Shown here piece after piece: positions 22,883 to 38,990 of a stretch of DNA of 64,000 nt. Below the pieces are notes generated by a model. It searched no databases and was not told the DNA's origin. It saw only the letters and a list, made by a program, of their open reading frames with translations. The DNA is taken from the NCBI GenBank assembly GCA_025201705.1, contig MU616570.1:57345-121344 (forward strand), in the 5' to 3' direction. Origin of the DNA: Dissophora ornata. Its lineage: Eukaryota > Mortierellomycota > Mortierellomycetes > Mortierellales > Mortierellaceae. The position numbers and the translations under genes are program-made. Position 1 is the stretch's first letter; each line of letters begins with the position of its first letter.

Positions 22883-24187
22883 ATGAAGTTGACGCCAGAG
22901 CTCATTACGCGGGCGCCATGCTACCTCAACGCCGTCCAGGACCGAGAACTCGACTTGCGCAGTATCAATTCTCGTGTCAAAAAGCAACGAATTCCTGATT
23001 CAGTCTTTTTTGATTCGATGCGTTTAGCATCATGCTATTCTGTTCTGTTTAATACTTCTGATGCACAGAAGAAACTCCTTTCGATCTGGGTTAGCGGCTT
23101 CGCTTTCGAATGGCACTTTTGTGCAACTTAAAGCAGCCCAAGCCAATTGAGCCCTGTCTATTATCATCCTTGACTCCATGCCCCCCTCGCTTTTTTGTGT
23201 CTCCATGTTCTTGTTCGTTTGTTTAGGCCACAAGATCCCTGCTATTGAAAACCTCGGAGTTACCAAGGTACGCTCTCATCGACTTGACGGATGGAATGGA
23301 TCGAGACAAGCGCCGCGGGCGGCTTCTGCGTAACGCAAGAACTAACGATATCTTCTGGTGTGCGAAACGATAATCTTCTCAGGACCTGAACGACTCACTC
23401 GACCTGACTGATAACGACATTCGATCCCTCAGCAATTTTCCATCCCTTCCGAGGCTGAAATGCATGCTGCTCAGCAACAACAGGATCAGCAAGATCGACC
23501 CTAACTTAAGTCAATACCTGCCCAACCTCACAACTGTCGTCCTCACCAACAACGCCATCACAGAGCTTTCAGATCTGGATGGTCTGGCAGGATGTAAATC
23601 AATTGAGGTCTTGTCTCTGCTTGACAACCCCGTCACCAAGAAGAAATACTACCGTGAATGGGTTATTTGGAAATTGCCGAGTGTCAGGGTGTTGGATTTC
23701 GACAGGGTCAAGAAGAAGGTATAGCACCAAGAGCAATCGCATCCTTTTCAAAGTTATATCTCCACTGGAAAATTGGTCAATAACCTCAACACTTCTGCTG
23801 CTATGTTGGAAATAGGAAAGAGACGAGGCAAATAAGTTGTTTGAGGGCAAAGCTGGGCCATCGGCATTGGCAGAGTCAATTGCGGCTACGAAATCATCGA
23901 CGTTTGAGCCAGGCGAGGGTGTTCCTTTACCTTTGAAGTCGAGTGTGCCTACGTTAACCATGAGCAAGGAGGATCAGGACAAGATCAAGGCAGCTCTGGC
24001 AAAGGCAACAACGCTGGACGAGATTACAAAACTGGAGAGAGCTCTGAAGGAAGGCAAGATCCCCAGCTATTTGAAGGAGCAGGACTCGACCAGCAGCAAT
24101 AAGACCAAGAAACAAAGGCTGGCAGCTGGTGGCAGCGAGCAGGAGGAGGAGGAGGAAGAGGAGGAAGAGGATGTAGACATGCAGTAG
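22883..24187 (+). CDS. LEA1: U2 small nuclear ribonucleoprotein A' (U2A'/Lea1)
   Basis: A core U2 snRNP protein that binds U2 snRNA with U2B'' during pre-mRNA splicing. Four exons are inferred: 22883-22961, 23227-23267, 23383-23718 and 23816-24187, giving 275 residues. It starts MKLTPELITRAPCYLNAV, as the family does. Leucine-rich repeats follow (DLTDNDIRSLSNFPSLPRLK, LLSNNRISKIDPNL, VLTNNAITELSDLDGL), then the LRR cap with NPVTKKKYYREWVIWKLP and VRVLDFDRVKKKERDEANKLF. The C terminus has an acidic Glu-rich tail. Exon 2 is only 41 nt. Length and motif order match the family throughout. The gene starts ~210 bp downstream of tRNA-Leu and diverges from it. Confidence 0.93.
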
Positions 24188-24447
24188 GATTTTTACTGCA
24201 CACAGGATTTTGCGTCTGCAATAAAGCCAACAGGGTCAGGCTTTTAACAGTGAATGCCTTTCAGCCTCCTGGGCAACTCTACTCCAGATAAAAAGAGTAG
24301 ACTAGAAACATCTGTCTTTATTTTACAAACGCGATAGCAGCGTACGATAAATAACAATAATCCAAAACTGAATAAGGAACATTGCCAGAACCGTAAAGAT
24401 ATTCCGTTAATCTACTCGAGGTTGCTTTGCAGCATAGAGTGGCCCTT

Positions 24448-27054
<2,607 letters not shown>

Positions 27055-27398
27055 GGTGCACAGCGGTGCAAAGCAGGTGATGATGGAGTTGAATGCAGAA
27101 AAATGAAGAAGGTTGGGGGATAATAGATCGGGACAGATTGAGATTGGATGATGGCTCGAACGAGCGAATGGAGGAATGGAAAGGGGCGATGAAAGGGCAG
27201 CGCAGGGCAGTGCAGTGCCTGGGCACGGTTCTCAGTTGCACAAAATTGCTTTGCAGCACACGACATTCTGCAGGTGCGTCTCAGGCTTCCCCACGCTCAG
27301 AAGGTTCGTATTTTGCAAATTGTCCAGACCTGGACAGACCCATGCTGTTGGACAAGCACAATCATAAAACACTAATTCCGGGCCACTGACTCTGGGCT
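27055..27398. other. intergenic spacer / flank of LINE relic
   Basis: This 344-bp stretch lies between the mannosidase start and the hairpin at 27408. The first part is purine-rich, probably the mannosidase 5' region. The rest may be residual LINE 3' sequence. No gene is supported. Confidence 0.4.
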
Positions 27399-28860
27399 TT
27401 GGGACGCGAAGCTGTGAACCCATCCCCTCTGGAGCAGTCACACTCCAGAGGGGATGGGTTCACAGCTTCTTGGGACGCGCCTTCGTGCCATGTTCCATGC
27501 ACAGAAAAGCCGAGTCGAAGGCCTTTGCATGCAGGATTTGACTGACTGCGCTCTCCGTGATCGCACCAATCAACGTCAACGTCGTGTAGTAGCTTGCCCT
27601 ACGAGATCTAGTCATCCTCGAATTGCTCGACCCCCTCTCCTCTCCATAACTCCTAAGTGTTTTTGCCCTCTGAGACTCGCCAAAACTGCCAAATCGGCGA
27701 CTCGAGGGTCTGGTTGCTCTCCAGGTATCTGCCTGCTCTGCTTCCATGGCCCACTTTGCATGCCTTCAGGTCGGGTCTTCTTTTGCTTTTCGGAGATCCT
27801 CTCCCATCTCTCTCATTTGACTGTATCCTCGCATCTGGGTTTCCAAATCCGTGTTCGTGCTTCCCCCTCGATGAAGCGGCAGACAGACCGCCCAGTTAGC
27901 GTCAGGGTCAAAGCTGGCATTTCGTAGTCCAGGGTGGGTTGTGCTATGACCTGTTCCAGTAGTGTCTTGCATCGCTGAGAGGTAACGTGGTGCCACTTGA
28001 GAGAAGGCGGTGGTGGACCGGTCTTGTGCTTTTTCCACTTCTTGTAGCTTTGGCTGTTGTACTTGGTGGTGGCTCTGGATCCCCAACCATTCACCTTGTC
28101 GTAGGCATCTGTCCACAGGGCCTCTCGAGCCGCCTCGGCTTCCGAGCAGATCCACATATGTTAGTTATCCTCTTTCATGGCGCAGCATCTGCGGCACTCA
28201 TCGTCTTTGTATAAGTCTGGTCTTCTTGCGTGCATGACATCCATCGTCGGTAGCATTCCGTGGAACTTCTTGACCCTGGACGCCCTGAGGTGTGTCTCTG
28301 CCTGACTGCTGTAAAACGTGTGTACTGGGTGATTGTTGTGGATAATGGTGAGTGTACCGAGCCAGTCGACTCCGTTGTAGTCCGGGACGTGTTCTTTGGT
28401 TCTGTTCTGTGACCGCCACTTCTGGTGCCATCGTCTTGTCGTCTGGGTTTTGAGGGCGTGTCTGACATCGCACTCTAGCATCTCGCCTGCCATCTCGGCA
28501 CTGTACCTGAATTCCTCCTGTGCTGAGGGATCCACTTGCCTTGGGTCTCCTTCCAGGTGTCCTTGTTTGGCGGCCGTGTCTGCTTTCTCGTTCCACTCAT
28601 TGCGTGGCCTCGTACCCACTCCACTGTGACGGTGCCTGTCCTTTCTCTGCACAGCCTTGCTACCACCGCCCAGGCAATCGCATTGTTGCATCGCATCTTG
28701 TCCTTGACTGACGCACTTTTTCGTTTTTTGACAATCTTTTTAAATTGTGTTACTACCGCCTGATTGTCGAGCTTGATCTTCAGGTTCTGATCCGGGTTTG
28801 TGGCTACAATGGCCGCCACAAGTCCCATAAGCTCTGCGGATCTCGAAGACCAAAGGCGTT
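27399..28860 (-). mobile_element. 5'-truncated, degenerate LINE (non-LTR retrotransposon) 3' part
   Basis: Read on the minus strand. An RNase H domain begins near 28860: SSRSAELMGLVAAIVATN, then KIKLDNQAVVTQFKK and TVTVEWVRGH. A frameshift near 28610 moves to the frame with NEKADTAAKQG. It continues through a zinc-knuckle-like CRRC, meets an in-frame TAA at 28161-28163 and resumes with HMWICSEAEAAREALW in the same frame. Further breaks lie near 27813 and 27760. A last frame (27747-27460) ends ARPKKL next to the hairpin. RNase H downstream of a missing reverse transcriptase plus a terminal CCHC-like motif is the layout of a LINE ORF2 end. The copy is inactive. No poly(A) tail is evident. Confidence 0.8.
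27408..27469. repeat. perfect 27-bp inverted repeat (hairpin, 8-nt loop)
   Basis: Arms 27408-27434 and 27443-27469 are perfectly complementary around the loop CAGTCACA. The hairpin is flanked by the direct repeat TTGGGACGCG at 27399-27408 and 27470-27479. The right arm overlaps the last codons and stop (TGA, 27460-27462) of the LINE relic frame. Confidence 0.97.
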
Positions 28861-30736
28861 AGGAGATGACGCTGGCATATTCAGGGGCGATGTTCAGACC
28901 AAGGCGCGTAGGAGTCACCTGTCACATGAACAGTGCCCTGACAAAGAATATGAACTGCCTCCCTGAATAAAATTGATCTCTTTGGTGTAGCCGAATGCAA
29001 ATACATGGCATCTCTCGATTCTCGAGGAGGTTGCGCAACTTTGTCTTTTATGTAGTTAATGCTGCTTTCATAAGTCCCCGTCGACTTTTGTAGTAATGAA
29101 GTTTCGAGCGGTGAAAACACTGAAAACATATCGCTTTTGTCAAGGCACGAGCAGCACACATACATACATTTAAAAATAGAACAAGCACTCTCCAAACCAC
29201 TGACCATGCTGACGTGTCTTTTATTTTTGGAATTGGGCGCGACACAACGCGACTTGGGCAATATTGGACAGTGTCGCCGCAGTAGGCCCATGGTTATCAC
29301 ACGACTGCAAATGTGCAGGGGAACAGAATGATGTGCGCCGTGGGAAACCAACGCCCATGTTGGCAAAGAAAACACGTCCAACATGGACAGCATACAGCGG
29401 CAACATTTTGACGCTAAGAATAACCATCTCGTCATACCAAATGCAAAGTGAGTTGGAGAAGGAAAGCCGAGAGATAGCAATCAAAGACTGAGCAAGACAG
29501 AAAATCCGGCGTCCAAGAACGATAAGCGATGCGGTGCAAAAATAAGAAGATAAGAAGAGCCAGGCCAAAATACAAAATAAAAAGCTATTTTTGTTTTTTT
29601 GGCTTCTCCACTGTTCTATGCTGAGAGTACCTGAGAGCGGGTTGCTCCAACATGAAGTAAACATCCCCCCGTTTTCAAAAAATAATGTGTGGTGTGCATG
29701 GTCTATCCACATCTCAAGAAACAATACCAGATTTGTGGAAGAAGAGATAAGCATTTGTGAATCAGATGTGGCGAGAAACAGGGCTGGGTTGAGATGGAAG
29801 TTAGAACACGTAAGAGGCCTCAGGTTGTTACCACGGGCGTAAAAAGCCCATTTGCGCCACGGCTAGTGTTGTCAGAATACATGTACACCGCACAAGAGCG
29901 GGCATTGTCAATACGGGGCATGTTGTGCCTGTGATACACAGGAACTATGAAGCGTCGTGTTTGGGAGACAGAGCGAGCGCACACATGAAAAGTAATGAGA
30001 GCAGAACGCACTCTTTTGTTTTTTTTTGTCCGTGGGCATTATTCTTGAAGTTGCAGTTGATTGGCGGGGCGCTGCCACATTGAGTTTATTATTTTTGGAA
30101 TTTTGTCGTTTCTCTGTTGGTGGAAGGTTTGTTGCGTCGCCTCTGTTTTCTGTTGAGCGGGGTCCCCCCCTGGGCGGACGGATGTGCATACATGCGCGTC
30201 TGCACCCAGCAGCATGCAGCTTCAAGCAACTTCGAGCAGCAACAGTAGTGCATGTCGCAGACAGAACCAATACCAGCCGGGCCACCCCATGGGAGAGGAC
30301 TGAATGGTGGCATCTGGAATATGGATACCACCATAAACTAAAGTAACCAGGTCCCACAGATGGACAAACTACGGGTCCAGGAACTGCAGCAGGGGTAGCA
30401 CCAGGAATAGCATTCACATCCGCACAGAGTGATATGGTCGTGGCGAGAGCGGGCGACTGCCGAAGATTAGACGAAGGACAGGAACAAGGAACAAGGTTCT
30501 GGCCTTGCTTATCGTTGAACAACAAATGGAAAACTACAAGGGGAAAAAGAACCTCCCAGCAACTATAAAAGCCAACCTCATCACATTCACTCATCTGTTC
30601 TTTTCCCCTTCCACCATCTCTCTTCCCCATCACAAACTCATCTCCCACTCAACTAACCGGATCCAAACCCAGCAAACTCCCTTCCTCCACCGTCCTTACT
30701 ACTGCATACCCACTCAAGACTAAATATCAGACCAAG
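28861..30736. other. intergenic region upstream of GFA1
   Basis: About 1.9 kb without a supported gene. Several 60-250-codon frames exist on both strands, but they overlap, lack motifs and are not splice-consistent. The last ~180 bp form the GFA1 promoter and pyrimidine-rich leader. Confidence 0.5.
30563..30570 (+). promoter_or_regulatory. TATA box of GFA1
   Basis: CTATAAAA lies ~170 bp upstream of the GFA1 ATG and is followed by a C/T-rich leader typical of highly expressed fungal genes. Confidence 0.6.
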
Positions 30737-33719
<2,983 letters not shown>

Positions 33720-34464
33720 ATCACAACTGAAGCACGCATTTGCAAATACGATGGATGAAGTGCATGTTGTTGAAGCGGCCAGGATTTCTTGTATATCCTC
33801 CTATCCTCTTGATTTCCTGGATGTTTCCTTATGCTATTGATCACTCCTATGCGTTTCTTCACTACCATTCTTCTGTATATCTAGTAGTCCACTCTTTCAT
33901 TTCGCTTCTTTTTTTTTCTTTGTCCATAATCATAATTACCCGCTGGACACTCAGCAGCACTTCATGTTGGTTTTGTTTGACAATAAACAAGGACATTCAC
34001 TGCATTTTTTCTGACACTATTCCTGCAATGCCACATCACTTGCTCACGTGATATATGAATCATTTCATGCTTTATATTCTCAAGAAGCTGTGCAACCGCC
34101 AGATCCTCCTCTTTCAATTAAACAATCAGAAATTTGTATGTGGAATTAGAGCACCTTCTGGAACTGGACTGTTTATGCGCACCAACTCTGGCCATCCAGC
34201 CATACCAATGGATGCATCTTCGCCATCATGGATACCCATCGAATGTCTTATCAGCCCCATCCAATGCGCTGTCCACACAGCTAAGCGCATCTGCGTTTTC
34301 TGCTATCGCTATCCTCGTCCTTCATCTAGACTACATTGCCAGCTATCTTTGCCATAGATGGTCGGCCAGATGGAAGCCTAGATGATTGCAATCAAAGAAA
34401 GTAGAACACTACATTAACATCATCCGACCCTGCCTACCACTCTCTTTCATTCTCTCTCTTAGAA
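33720..34464. other. intergenic spacer GFA1-RPS2
   Basis: A 745-bp spacer between two plus-strand genes. The first part is the GFA1 3' region (AATAAA-like sequence near 33980). The end is a pyrimidine-rich stretch (CTCTTTCATTCTCTCTCTTAG) just before the RPS2 ATG, as expected for a ribosomal protein promoter. No gene is seen. Confidence 0.5.
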
Positions 34465-35851
34465 AATGGCTGACGCAGCAACGGCCGATACTCAACGTGG
34501 TGCGTGTCCTTCCAAAGAGAAGCAGATGTGATTATATTGAAAAGGGTCATCAGCCAGCGTACGGGATAGTCACCAAGAAATACAATATCGGAGTCGACTC
34601 AGGACATTGTCTATTGACAGTTGCTATGACTGGACTCGAAGGAAAGATACTACTATGAATCGACACGAATAGCGATCTGGAGTCATCGGAGTTTCTCTGC
34701 GCCATGATCAATCGTCCTGAAACCGCGTGATGTCTGGGGGAAACGCTTGTCCCTTGTGACCTTTGCTCTTGACCAAACAATCCCTCACGAAGGGGAAGGA
34801 CACGCAGAAAATGTGGAATGTTTTCAAGATATCATGGAGACATACGGATGTCGGCACACAGGGGAGCTGATGATCCTATCCCCTGGGAAAATAATCTCAT
34901 CGCAATTAACAGGACAGCGCCAGTCAATCCCGAGTGTCGCACATCGGCGGGGACTAATCGGGAAACATTCAGCACCTTCTCCTAATCGTCACCATCATCA
35001 TGGAGGCGCACCATTCGAACACAATACTTTTCTTCTGACGTGCAAACAATGCTCTAAACTATTATTTTCCATATTTTGTTCTGTTTACAGGACGTGGCGG
35101 TTTTGGACGTGGTCGTGGACGTGGTGGCGACCGCGGTCGTGGCCGTGGACGTGGACGTGGAGGCAAGGATGAGAAGGAGACCTGGACCCCCGTTACCAAG
35201 CTTGGACGTCTTGTCAAGGACCGCAAGATCCAGTCGATCGAGCAGATCTACCTGTTCTCTCTCCCCATCAAGGAGTACCAGATTGTCGACTACTTCCTGC
35301 CTTCCCTCAAGGACGAGGTCATGAAGATCATGCCTGTCCAGAAGCAGACCCGTGCTGGTCAGCGCACCCGCTTCAAGGCTTTCGTTGTTATTGGTGACTC
35401 GAACGGCCACGTCGGTCTCGGTGTCAAGTGCTCCAAGGAAGTCGCCACCGCCATCCGTGGTGCCATCATCCTCGCCAAGCTCTCGGTCATCCCCGTCCGT
35501 CGCGGTTACTGGGGTTCGATCTTGAACGAGCCCCACACCGTTCCCTGCAAGGTTACCGGAAAGTGCGGTTCCGCCGTCACCCGTCTGGTCCCTGCTCCCC
35601 GCGGTACCGGTATTGTCGCTGCCCCCGTCCCCAAGAAGCTTCTCCAGCTTGCTGGTGTCACTGACTGCTACACCCAGGCTTTCGGTTCCACCCGCACCTT
35701 GGGTAACTTTGTCAAGGCTACTTTTGCCGCCATTGGTAACACCTACAGTTACTTGACCCCCGACCTCTGGGCCGAGACCAAGTTCACCATGTCTCCTTAC
35801 CAGCAGTACACCGACTTCCTTGCCAAGCCCCAGGAGAAGCGTCGCGCCTAA
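34465..35851 (+). CDS. RPS2: 40S ribosomal protein S2 (uS5)
   Basis: Small-subunit protein at the mRNA entry/decoding region. Two exons are inferred: 34465-34498 ([11 protein letters not shown] plus one base) and 35091-35851, giving 264 residues. The N-terminal RGG-rich tail ([18 protein letters not shown]) leads to the KH-like/S5 domain with [39 protein letters not shown] and [13 protein letters not shown], then [14 protein letters not shown]. Exon 2 has strongly biased, C-ending codons, as in highly expressed genes. The first intron is 592 bp, much longer than most introns here, which are mostly 50-180 bp. Confidence 0.97.
34499..35090 (+). other. long first intron of RPS2
   Basis: A 592-bp GT-AG intron (donor GTGCGT, acceptor TTTACAG) right after codon 11. 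Long first introns are common in ribosomal protein genes and may affect expression or host small RNAs. I could not define a credible snoRNA in it. Confidence 0.8.
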
Positions 35852-37210
35852 ATATCTTTTATCGATCATATTTTCTCCTTATCTGAACTGCAGAAAGAAT
35901 CCTTAAAAGATTGGCAAGCACACTTTTTCTTTTTTTTATAATTTTTTTCTTGCTGGAATAAATCTATGCGATGATTTTCAATCGGACACAGTACAGTTGC
36001 AGCTGGTGTTATAGAGTCGAAAGTGTTATCTAAGAACAGAAATAATTTGTCAGGGGTTATTGCTTGAGGGTGCATCGAAACCTAACCCAACATGTTTAAT
36101 CCCATGCACACGCGTGTGAGTGCGGGGTGTGCTTGAAAGTGTGCCTGGATATGGGGTGTGCACGCCTCTTCTTTTCGCCATCTCCTCCCTGTTTCTCCTT
36201 TTTTATCTGATTCTCCATCTCTTCTAATTTCTTTGCCTTCTCCCCCTGCCTTCTCCCCCTGCCTTCTTTTTATTCCTCCGCCATCCGCCTTGATGGAACC
36301 TAATCTCTTCATCTCAAAACGTTCAAGCATATAAAAATGCAGATGCCGCAACAATACAACGAATGAAGCTCCGGTGGCGAAATGCTGTCGCATACATATT
36401 AGTGCCGCGGTGGTTGGGGGGTTTTTTTTTACTCGTAGCAAAGAGAACACAAGTCTCGAAGTAAAGTCTGATCTGGTAGCAGGGTGCAGCGTCTAGATGT
36501 TGAGGGTATCTGAGATCATCACATTGCAGAGATCTTCGTCGCACCGTATCATTTTCAAAGATGCGTGAAATCGATTTGGGCTGCTGCATGTGCGTTTGCC
36601 TTTCCGCTGGAGTGGCGGGAGTATGCGTCATGTAAACGATAACATGTGAAGGGATTGTTTCTCTACATGTGGATCGCAGATGGAGCAAGTGGCTGTATGA
36701 GTACCGCCAGTTGTTGTTTTTTTTTGCATAGACCAGGTTCATGCCATATATTTTTTTTTTGGCAGATTTCTTTCAGAAGACGGCCGAAGGTAGGGTTATT
36801 AGATTATACATGGGGAGACTTGTGATGTGGTTAAGGTTGAAGGTGACCACCAGATGGATATGTTGTAATGCATCGAAGACGTTTATTCTGATTAAGAGTA
36901 AAAAGGAAAAAATCCCGTTCGTGTCGCAATCTCTGGTACCACTGCTGTTACTCGAGGTTGCTTCTCCTGCCCTGCCACTAATACTGCTCCCACCTGAAAG
37001 CGGAGCTGGGGATTCAACGATATTGTGAATGCCAAAAAAAAAAAAAAAGATTGATATTAAGAGCAGACGGCTGGGGTAGAACGGCAGTACAAGCAGCAAT
37101 AGCGATCAAATCATGAGCAGTACCAGCACCTTCAATAGCATGAGCAACACCAGCATTACCGGTGACAACAGTGCGCAGGAATAGCTTGAGCAGTAATACA
37201 TGACTGTGCA
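35852..37210. other. intergenic region
   Basis: About 1.36 kb without a supported gene. It contains a short tandem CCTTCTCCCCCTG duplication near 36237-36262 and several T-rich runs. A frame at 37014-37211 (minus) is open but shows no motif, and may be a decayed downstream exon of the next relic. Confidence 0.45.
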
Positions 37211-37231
37211 CTTCCGCCTACATTATACATT

Positions 37232-37590
37232 TCAAAAATCACAACAAGAATAAGTATATACAATAACAACCATAGCATTCAGGACGCCTCTAAATGAATG
37301 TACTAAACGCACCTGCGCAGCAAACAGGACCGGGAGATCTGCGAGCAATGTCGGGATCATTGATATTGTAGTCGGAACCGCGAACACTCCTACCTCCTGG
37401 AGGAGATACATGCCGCTGAGTTGTGTCGTAAGCTCCAGGTAGGTCCCTTGGGTGTAAATGTTGTCCAAGAACGATTTTCCAAATCGCGCTAGACGGTTCA
37501 GGTTCCACTTATTCTTTGATTCCGCCGCTTCACCGAACAAAACTTCTTTTTCGCGGACCTTGATCAGGATGTCCGGGCGGTCGAACTTCT
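37232..37590 (-). pseudogene. fragment of a PD-(D/E)XK-like repeat-family protein
   Basis: The minus-strand frame reads FDRPDILIKVREKEVLFGEA, followed by ESKNKWNLNRLARFGKSFLD, TYLELTTQLSGMYLLQEVGV and PTLLADLPVLFAAQ. The RPD...LFGEA.ESK spacing resembles a PD-(D/E)XK nuclease core of the kind seen in expanded fungal repeat families. A possible acceptor (TAG) precedes AAG-TTC-GAC and a possible donor (GTGCGT) follows FAAQ, so this may be one exon of a longer gene. No complete gene can be built around it, so I treat it as a relic. The nuclease assignment is inference from motif spacing. Confidence 0.5.
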
Positions 37591-38068
37591 ACTGTTTCTG
37601 CATTTCGCAATCCGTATTCGGACTAGGAGAATATGTGCAACCGTATTGTCTACTGTTTCATAGTCAGCTCGCCACACTATATATCCACCGCGCCTATATT
37701 AATCGCCCCTCCATTAACCACGCCTCCCTCCTTGTAGACTACACATATAAATGTCCCTCCTCTCCTGTACAATAAATGGCATTCGTTCCTGCCTATTCCC
37801 CAGATCCCTGCCTCCTCCACTGCCTCCCTCTGTTACTGTTACAATATGTAAGCCAACTGACGACGTGAATGTTGTACGAAGAAAAACACTGCTAAGTCTG
37901 ATAGCCACATCATCGGTTCAATCACGAATGCGCGGAAATGCGGTAATCGACGTTGAATACTCCTTGGATTATCTGCGAGACATTGTTCGCTCGGAATGTG
38001 TCCTCCGACATAGACTTGCCCGGTTTTTTGGGGAGTTGATCCAACCTATGCACACAACGTGAGGTAGT

Positions 38069-38070
<2 letters not shown>
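37591..38070. other. intergenic sequence in relic region
   Basis: No supported gene. A plus-strand frame at 37751-38062 lacks motifs. The stretch ends at the A44 tract. Confidence 0.4.

Positions 38071-38114
<44 letters not shown>
38071..38114. repeat. A44 homopolymer tract
   Basis: An uninterrupted run of 44 A on the plus strand (T44 on the minus strand), just downstream of the minus-strand relic that ends near 38195. It could be a retrocopy tail or replication slippage. Confidence 0.95.
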
Positions 38115-38116
<2 letters not shown>

Positions 38117-38177
38117 TCAATGAAGGTTAATGCTGCAATCTCCTTGTTATCGAAAGGCACAAACAATACAAAATACA

Positions 38178-38990
38178 TAACGAAAACGTTAAATAACAGT
38201 TAGCTTTACAAAGTCTCAAATAGATTCCTCATTTTCTTCGGCATAGACCGCAACCTCGCGGAGGCGTCGTCCTCGTCGCCATTGATGTACATCTATAGGC
38301 ACAGCGGAATAAATTAAATTAGTTTGCACACGCGAAACGCCGATACTAATGAATCACACAAAATGGGTAAAGATCTGTTCGACATACCCGCACAGCCTCC
38401 CCAACTGCAGCATCATCGATCCCGGGATTTGAAAATCCTCTCCTGGTGATCATTCCTTCCAGCATGGTGCGCTTGAAGGCGGTCAGCATCCGAGGGGTGG
38501 GCAAGAATGGCGCGAAGACCCCAATATAGGACCTATGACGAAAAATAATACATATTAATTGCATTGCCTTGAACGCGCACATAAAAAAAGGCTCCGCAAT
38601 TGTTCCATGCATGGGGCACTTACATCAAATCAGCGATCTCCGTTTTTTTTTTTGATATTATTTTGCACCAGAGCGTCAACGCAGGTCCGTTGATATTTTA
38701 GTCCACATACTCGCCCTCAATCCTCCACTAAAAATGAAACGAAATATAAGGCAGATTAATATTTGGAAATAGGTGGAGCATACAATTGAGGTCCCTAATT
38801 TCCTTGCACAACTGACCTCGCTGATAGTGTGTGTAGTATGAGCAATACTGTTCAACAGCTCCTCTTGCTCAGAGATATCATTGTCCTCTGCCGTGTGTTC
38901 CCCTTCTCCGTGCTCTGCAGCCGCATGTCTTGCTTCCCCATGATCCGGTGTCATATGCCCTGTTGCCGTTGCCATATGCTCCTCTGCTGC
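38178..38990 (-). pseudogene. degenerate downstream exons of the Fanzor-linked relic (unknown function)
   Basis: On the minus strand, an exon (38817-38989) encodes EEREESEVVGQAAEEH and ends SIAHTTHTISE. A GT-AG intron joins it to WRIEGEYVD, then an in-frame TAA (38696-38698 region), and the same frame resumes with GPALTLWCKIISKKKTEI. This joins over an intron to SYIGVFAPFLPTPRMLTAF and TMLEGMITRRGFSNPGIDD. A terminal exon near 38200-38280 reads RRLREVAVYAEENEESI in one frame. Several joins work but one nonsense codon blocks the product. It may be the 3' part of the Fanzor-containing gene or a separate family fused to it. I do not recognise a function. Confidence 0.45.

Noticed and set aside
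29000..30650. Frames of 100-250 codons upstream of GFA1
   Set aside because: Mutually overlapping, no conserved motif, many Cys/Ser-rich random-like stretches.
34860..35040. Box C/D snoRNA in the RPS2 intron (TGATGA near 34868, CTGA near 35036)
   Set aside because: The boxes are ~170 nt apart, and there is no terminal stem or clear C'/D' pair.
37014..37211. Downstream exon of the PD-(D/E)XK-like fragment
   Set aside because: Open but motif-less. I could not find a convincing in-frame splice connection to FAAQ.
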